From: Caldisericia bacterium
Lineage (GTDB): Bacteria; Caldisericota; Caldisericia; UBA6126; JAGPKI01
NCBI GenBank assembly: GCA_018054005.1
Contig: JAGPKI010000043.1
Span: 1 to 10,446 of the forward strand
Reading direction: 5' to 3'
DNA length: 10,446 nt
The notes below the pieces were generated by a model that was not told the DNA's origin, did no database searches, and worked only from the letters and a program-made list of their open reading frames with translations. Below are positions 6,728 through 10,446 of this stretch, one piece after another. Numbering within the stretch: position 1 is the first letter of the stretch; every line of letters begins with the position of its first letter. The position numbers and the translations under genes were made by a program.

Positions 6728-7243
6728 TTATTTAAGTTCCTTTGGAAGTTTAAGGTATACAAAATAAGCAATTAATAGTTTTAATATATCAAAAGGAAGA
6801 AATGGTAATACTCCTCCAATTATTCCAGCTTTAAAAGTAATTTTTGTTACATAACTAAACTGTAATACCCCGATGATGTAAATAATTAGGAGGCTTATAG
6901 ATAAAGCAATCAGAGAATGAAATTTCTTTGACAATATTCCAGAAAACGGAGCGGATATAATAAAACCTATTAAATATCCACCAGTAGGGCCTATTAAAAC
7001 AACAGGACCTGCTCTCATACCTGCAAAAATAGGTAAACCAATAACTCCTAAAAGCACATATATAGCACAGGCAATAGTACCAAAAACAGGTCCTAATACG
7101 AGAGGAGCAAGCAGAACAAATAAAATTTGCAATGAAAAATGAATTTCAGAAATAGGAGTTGGAAAAGATATAATTCCTCCAATTGCAATTAGGGCAACAA
7201 AAAGAGCAGTTTTTAAAAGTGATATTAAAATTTTACTATTCAT
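6728..7243 (-). CDS. bioY: BioY-family biotin transporter (S component)
   Basis: A 171-residue integral membrane protein with about six hydrophobic segments, the normal size for BioY, the biotin-binding substrate component of energy-coupling factor transporters. Family signatures are GLPIFAG (69-75), GPTGGYLIGF (85-94) and GVLPFLPFDILK (144-155), where most relatives have FIPGDLLK. BioY imports biotin, alone or with an EcfA/EcfT module; none is encoded here. It starts two bases past the HAD phosphatase stop with only a weak purine stretch upstream, so its translation probably depends on the preceding gene. The ccmF ribosome-binding sequence overlaps its stop codon. Location in the same gene run as accB and accC, whose product needs biotin, fits the assignment. 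Confidence 0.94.
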   Translation of the reverse strand: MNSKILISLLKTALFVALIAIGGIISFPTPISEIHFSLQILFVLLAPLVLGPVFGTIACAIYVLLGVIGLPIFAGMRAGPVVLIGPTGGYLIGFIISAPFSGILSKKFHSLIALSISLLIIYIIGVLQFSYVTKITFKAGIIGGVLPFLPFDILKLLIAYFVYLKLPKELK

Positions 7244-7245
7244 AA

Positions 7246-7965
7246 TTATTTTTCTTTATTTAATTCAATAAATTCTAAAAAGTTTCTGACCCATCCGTCT
7301 GCACCTAAGTCTTTTTCTCCTATAATTGTTGATTTGGCTCCTGCTCTTCTTGCAGTTTCAACATCAATTTCGTTGTCCCCTACAAGTAATAATTTGGAGG
7401 GCTCTATATTTAAGATTTCGGAGATCTTAAGCAATATATCGGCTTCTGGCTTACCTTTTTCTACTTCATCTGATGTAACAATGTATTTAATTTTATCCCG
7501 AATATTTAAATATTCTACCATTTCTATCGTATTTTCTTTACTATCAGATGTTGCAATGCATATTGGTACAAATTTACTAAAAAAATTAATTGCCTGAACT
7601 GCATACGGCAGAGGCTTAAGAAGCTCCTCTTTACTAACCATTTTTGCTCCAAGCTCTATTATCTTTTCCCCATATTCTTTACATTTAAACCATGGTAGTT
7701 TATATGTTAGCCATATAGCTACCGCCATAAGAATAGGGGCTTCAGATGCATGAAAGGTCACAAGTGGGGAATATGGTAGAGCATCCCGAGCGCCAAAAAT
7801 TTCATCAGCTGTCTCTCTAATATTCAGTCCTAACTCTTCTGCTGCATTCAACTGGTAATTAAATAATTTTTTCCATAAATTTACTCCACCGACAATTGTT
7901 CCATCTTTATCAAATACTATTGCAGAAACATCTTTTATGGTACCTTTTAGGGTTTTAATATCCAT
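7246..7965 (-). CDS. HAD-family hydrolase, phosphoglycolate phosphatase-like
   Basis: A 239-residue cytoplasmic protein with the full set of HAD motifs: DKDGT (19-23) with nucleophile D19 and acid/base D21, IATSDS (137-142) for motif II, K172 in GKP for motif III, and GDNEID (196-201) with D197 and D201 for motif IV. The alpha-helical insert after motif I (about 30-120) is a C1-type cap like that of phosphoglycolate phosphatases and related small-molecule phosphatases. The substrate cannot be read from the sequence. Its ATG shares a base with the stop of the upstream ABC ATPase (TAATG), suggesting translational coupling and perhaps action on the imported compound or a derivative. Family certain, substrate open. 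Confidence 0.9.
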   Translation of the reverse strand: MDIKTLKGTIKDVSAIVFDKDGTIVGGVNLWKKLFNYQLNAAEELGLNIRETADEIFGARDALPYSPLVTFHASEAPILMAVAIWLTYKLPWFKCKEYGEKIIELGAKMVSKEELLKPLPYAVQAINFFSKFVPICIATSDSKENTIEMVEYLNIRDKIKYIVTSDEVEKGKPEADILLKISEILNIEPSKLLLVGDNEIDVETARRAGAKSTIIGEKDLGADGWVRNFLEFIELNKEK

Positions 7966-9245
7966 TAATTGCTTGGTTGTTCCTCTATGAATAATTCGTG
8001 GCTATCTTCATCATATCCGAAGAGCTCACTGTATCTACCCCAATCAATTGCTATATTAAGTTGCTCTTTTGCGGATTCTTCGGAATATTTCTGCTTTAGA
8101 AGGTCAATAAAGAATTCTTCATTCATCCTTTTATCGGTTTTATGTTCAATGATTTCTAAAATTTGTTTGATAAATGCTACTTTTTCAAGAACAGCTTTTC
8201 TAAATATTTCTTTTTTGTGAAGTAAATCTGCATCTGCAAATCGTTTACCCTCCTCTGTTATTATAATATCACCATATTTGGTCTCCACAAAACCAAGCAT
8301 TTCTGCTGCTTCTATTAATGGCTGCATTTCATCAACACTCATTAATAAATCATCTGCAAGTTTATAAATGTCTAATTGCTGTCCCTGATCAGATATTAGT
8401 TCTATGAAACCTGTTAATGCCCCAACCCTTATTGATGGTATAGCTGGTTTTTCTCCAACTTTTTGCTGAGTATCTATGCGCGTAACTACCTCCTTACCCA
8501 ACATTATACTGTAAATATGGTCCAAAAGTCTTGCAAATTCAGGATGATTTTTATCTCTCCAGTGAGGAATAGTGACAGGTATTTCTTCTTTTATTCTTCC
8601 TGGATTTTTACTTAATATGATTATTCTATCTGCCATAAACAGCGCCTCTTCAATGCTGTGAGTAACGAGAAGCATTGCTTTGGTTGGTATTTTGTTTCCT
8701 ATCCACAATTCAAGGAGGTCAGTTCTTAAATTTTCAGCTGTCAGAATGTCAAGACCTGAAAATGGTTCATCCATAAAGAGAATTTCAGGTTCAACAACTA
8801 ATGCCCTTGCAAAGCCGACTCTTTGCTGCATGCCACCTGAAAGCTCTTTTGGATAAGCAGTCTCAAAACCATCCAAACCTACGAGGTCTATTGCTTCATA
8901 AGTCTTTTTTTCAACTTGAGGTTTAGGAATGCCTTTTGCTTTTAAGCCTATGGCTACATTATCAAAAACTGATAACCATGGGAAAAGAGCAGGAGATTGA
9001 AAGACCATCGATATATTGGGATTAACATCGGAAAATTCCTGTCCATGATAGAAGATTTTACCTTGAGTAGGTTTTAATAAACCTGCCAGACACCGTAAAA
9101 TAGTAGATTTGCCAGACCCAGATGCTCCAAGAATTGCTACAAATTCCCCTTCATATAAGCCAATATTAATATCTTCTATCACCGTAATGCTTGTTTTATT
9201 GGGCATATCAAATTTGACTGTTAAATTTTCACCTTTTAAGATCAT
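7965..9245 (-). CDS. ABC transporter ATP-binding protein, nitrate/sulfonate/taurine type, with C-terminal AAA-associated domain
   Basis: A 426-residue ATPase. The ABC domain (about 1-255) has Walker A GASGSGKST (40-48), Q-loop Q83, signature LSGGMQQR (135-142), Walker B ILFMDEP (155-161) and switch H196, all intact. It most resembles the ATPases of nitrate, sulfonate and taurine importers. The remaining 170 or so residues (about 270-426) form an extra, mostly helical domain matching the AAA-associated C-terminal domain found on a subgroup of these ATPases, probably regulatory. The ATG follows the permease stop by 12 bases, with AAGGAA five bases before it. It should energise the adjacent duplicated permease; the transported anion is unknown. 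No substrate-binding protein is seen in the window. Confidence 0.94.
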   Translation of the reverse strand: MILKGENLTVKFDMPNKTSITVIEDINIGLYEGEFVAILGASGSGKSTILRCLAGLLKPTQGKIFYHGQEFSDVNPNISMVFQSPALFPWLSVFDNVAIGLKAKGIPKPQVEKKTYEAIDLVGLDGFETAYPKELSGGMQQRVGFARALVVEPEILFMDEPFSGLDILTAENLRTDLLELWIGNKIPTKAMLLVTHSIEEALFMADRIIILSKNPGRIKEEIPVTIPHWRDKNHPEFARLLDHIYSIMLGKEVVTRIDTQQKVGEKPAIPSIRVGALTGFIELISDQGQQLDIYKLADDLLMSVDEMQPLIEAAEMLGFVETKYGDIIITEEGKRFADADLLHKKEIFRKAVLEKVAFIKQILEIIEHKTDKRMNEEFFIDLLKQKYSEESAKEQLNIAIDWGRYSELFGYDEDSHELFIEEQPSN

Positions 9246-9257
9246 ATCATTTCCTTA

Positions 9258-10446
9258 TCAAACTCTATGTTCAATTGATTTCCAGTAAATTTTTCTCCAA
9301 ATGTATCTATTTATTAATACAACAGTTATTATCATTATTAATGTACTACCTGCAAGTAAACTATAATCTCCTTTACTCGTAGCAATATTTATTAAAGAGC
9401 CAATTCCATTAGCATTATATATTTTACCACGAAATTCTACATATTCGGAAACTATCGAAGCATTCCATGCTCCTCCTGTTGCTGTAATAAGCCCAATAAT
9501 GAGCTGAGGCATAATTGCAGGAAGGATTAATACTCTCCATTTATCAAGCTTTCTAAACTTAAAAATTTTAGAAACTTCTTTTAGGTCTGTTGGAATCGAT
9601 TGAGCACCAGCTATGACGTTGAATAGGATGTACCATTGTGTACCAAGAAGCATAAGAACGATAGAAGCTAAATTAATTCCACCTCTCGAATTTATTAACC
9701 ACATTACTATAATTGGAAAAACTGCAGTTGCTGGGATAGAAGCAAAGATTTGAACTATTGGTTCAAGTTTATTTGCCAATTTCTTGTTCAATCCTATCGC
9801 TACTCCAAGTGGAACAGTCCAAATTAGAGATATAAAAACAGCCGTAACAACTCTAAGTAGAGTAAAAAAATCTGCAAGAACAATATTTAACCAGTTATCT
9901 ACTTTTAAATTTTTTGTTAACGCAAAAAACATGATTGATCCATAGCCAACACACAAAATGAGAAGGCTATAAATTATTATAGATGTAAAAGAAAATTTTT
10001 GCTTTTTTTGTGTTTGAAGTGAAGGTCTTGCGTCTTTCTTCTTAAGTTGTTTAATAGTTATTCCATCAATCATATTATTCCAGGAATTAGAAATTACTTT
10101 TATGATTTTAGAACGGTTAAGTTGAACAAGAAGCGTGGAAGTTGGAACTTCTTCCTCTTTTAGTTCTGTCTTAAATTTTTGCGCCCAAGCGATTAATGGT
10201 CTCCAGATTAATTGGTCTATTAAAACAATTATTATAATGATAGTTCCCAATCCCATTAGAATTGCTTGAGTGTTTCCTTCTATTGCAGCAAGTTGAAGGT
10301 ATGATCCTATTCCCGGTAATCTAAAATCTTTTCCACCAAGCACAAACATCTCAGATGCCATTAGGAAAAACCATCCACCAGCGACGGACATCATACTATT
10401 CCAGACAAATCCTATCATAGATGCTGGTAACTCAACGTAAAAAAAC
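9258..10446 (-). CDS. Duplicated ABC anion permease (5' end outside the window)
   Basis: The frame stays open to the window edge, so the gene is partial; 395 residues are visible. The first methionine in the visible frame (codon at 10418) is internal, because the permease-type lead VELPAS precedes it. The protein holds two homologous permease units. The end of the first (visible residues about 5-88) and of the second (about 308-389) share the pattern LPA...GG.W....SE......GIG...IW, which shows internal duplication. A charged cytoplasmic linker (about 90-149) joins them. The second unit has about six membrane segments and an EAA-like loop before LPAIMPQ. This matches the duplicated anion-permease family (COG4986-like) paired with nitrate/sulfonate-type ATPases. 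Such a protein could form the whole membrane pore alone. Substrate unknown. Confidence 0.9.
   Translation of the reverse strand, partial: FFYVELPASMIGFVWNSMMSVAGGWFFLMASEMFVLGGKDFRLPGIGSYLQLAAIEGNTQAILMGLGTIIIIIVLIDQLIWRPLIAWAQKFKTELKEEEVPTSTLLVQLNRSKIIKVISNSWNNMIDGITIKQLKKKDARPSLQTQKKQKFSFTSIIIYSLLILCVGYGSIMFFALTKNLKVDNWLNIVLADFFTLLRVVTAVFISLIWTVPLGVAIGLNKKLANKLEPIVQIFASIPATAVFPIIVMWLINSRGGINLASIVLMLLGTQWYILFNVIAGAQSIPTDLKEVSKIFKFRKLDKWRVLILPAIMPQLIIGLITATGGAWNASIVSEYVEFRGKIYNANGIGSLINIATSKGDYSLLAGSTLIMIITVVLINRYIWRKIYWKSIEHRV

Noticed and set aside
6709..6771. Longer ccmF starting at TTG 6771
   Set aside because: It would overlap the bioY coding region by over 40 bases and adds a polar leader unlike CcmF; ATG 6708 gives the normal membrane N-terminus.

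Overview
The window is gene-dense, AT-rich bacterial DNA (roughly one third G+C by eye). It carries nine protein genes, plus the tail of a probable tenth at the left edge. One gene, an AMMECR1-family protein near the left end, is on the plus strand. The other eight lie head-to-tail on the minus strand from the right edge down to position 620, with gaps of 0 to 89 bases and several stop/start overlaps. They look like one long operon, or a few nested ones. No rRNA, tRNA, CRISPR array, insertion sequence or phage gene was seen, and no stretch over 300 bases lacks a gene.

The organism is a low-GC bacterium using the MEP (non-mevalonate) isoprenoid route. The order yacL-like gene then ispD/ispF resembles the Bacillota arrangement. 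A CcmF-type heme lyase points instead to System I cytochrome c maturation, which is more usual in diderm bacteria. A deep-branching anaerobe or thermophile related to Firmicutes (for example something Thermodesulfobium-like) would fit, but this is a guess.

Right to left in transcription order: (1) the 3' part of a duplicated ABC permease (cut by the window edge), its ATPase with a C-terminal accessory domain, and a HAD phosphatase whose start overlaps the ATPase stop; together these suggest an anion importer with an attached phosphatase. (2) BioY, a biotin uptake protein. (3) CcmF, cytochrome c heme lyase. (4) A YacL-like membrane PIN/TRAM protein. (5) A fused IspD-IspF enzyme. (6) AccB and AccC, the biotin carrier and biotin carboxylase of acetyl-CoA carboxylase. 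BioY can supply the cofactor attached to AccB, so the cluster joins biotin supply to its use, mixed with isoprenoid and cytochrome functions.

No clearly new multi-gene system is visible. The best leads are a PIN/TRAM gene that seems to start at an AUA codon behind a strong Shine-Dalgarno sequence, an IspF domain with changed active-site segments, a CcmF lacking one expected histidine, and a palindrome between accB and accC.
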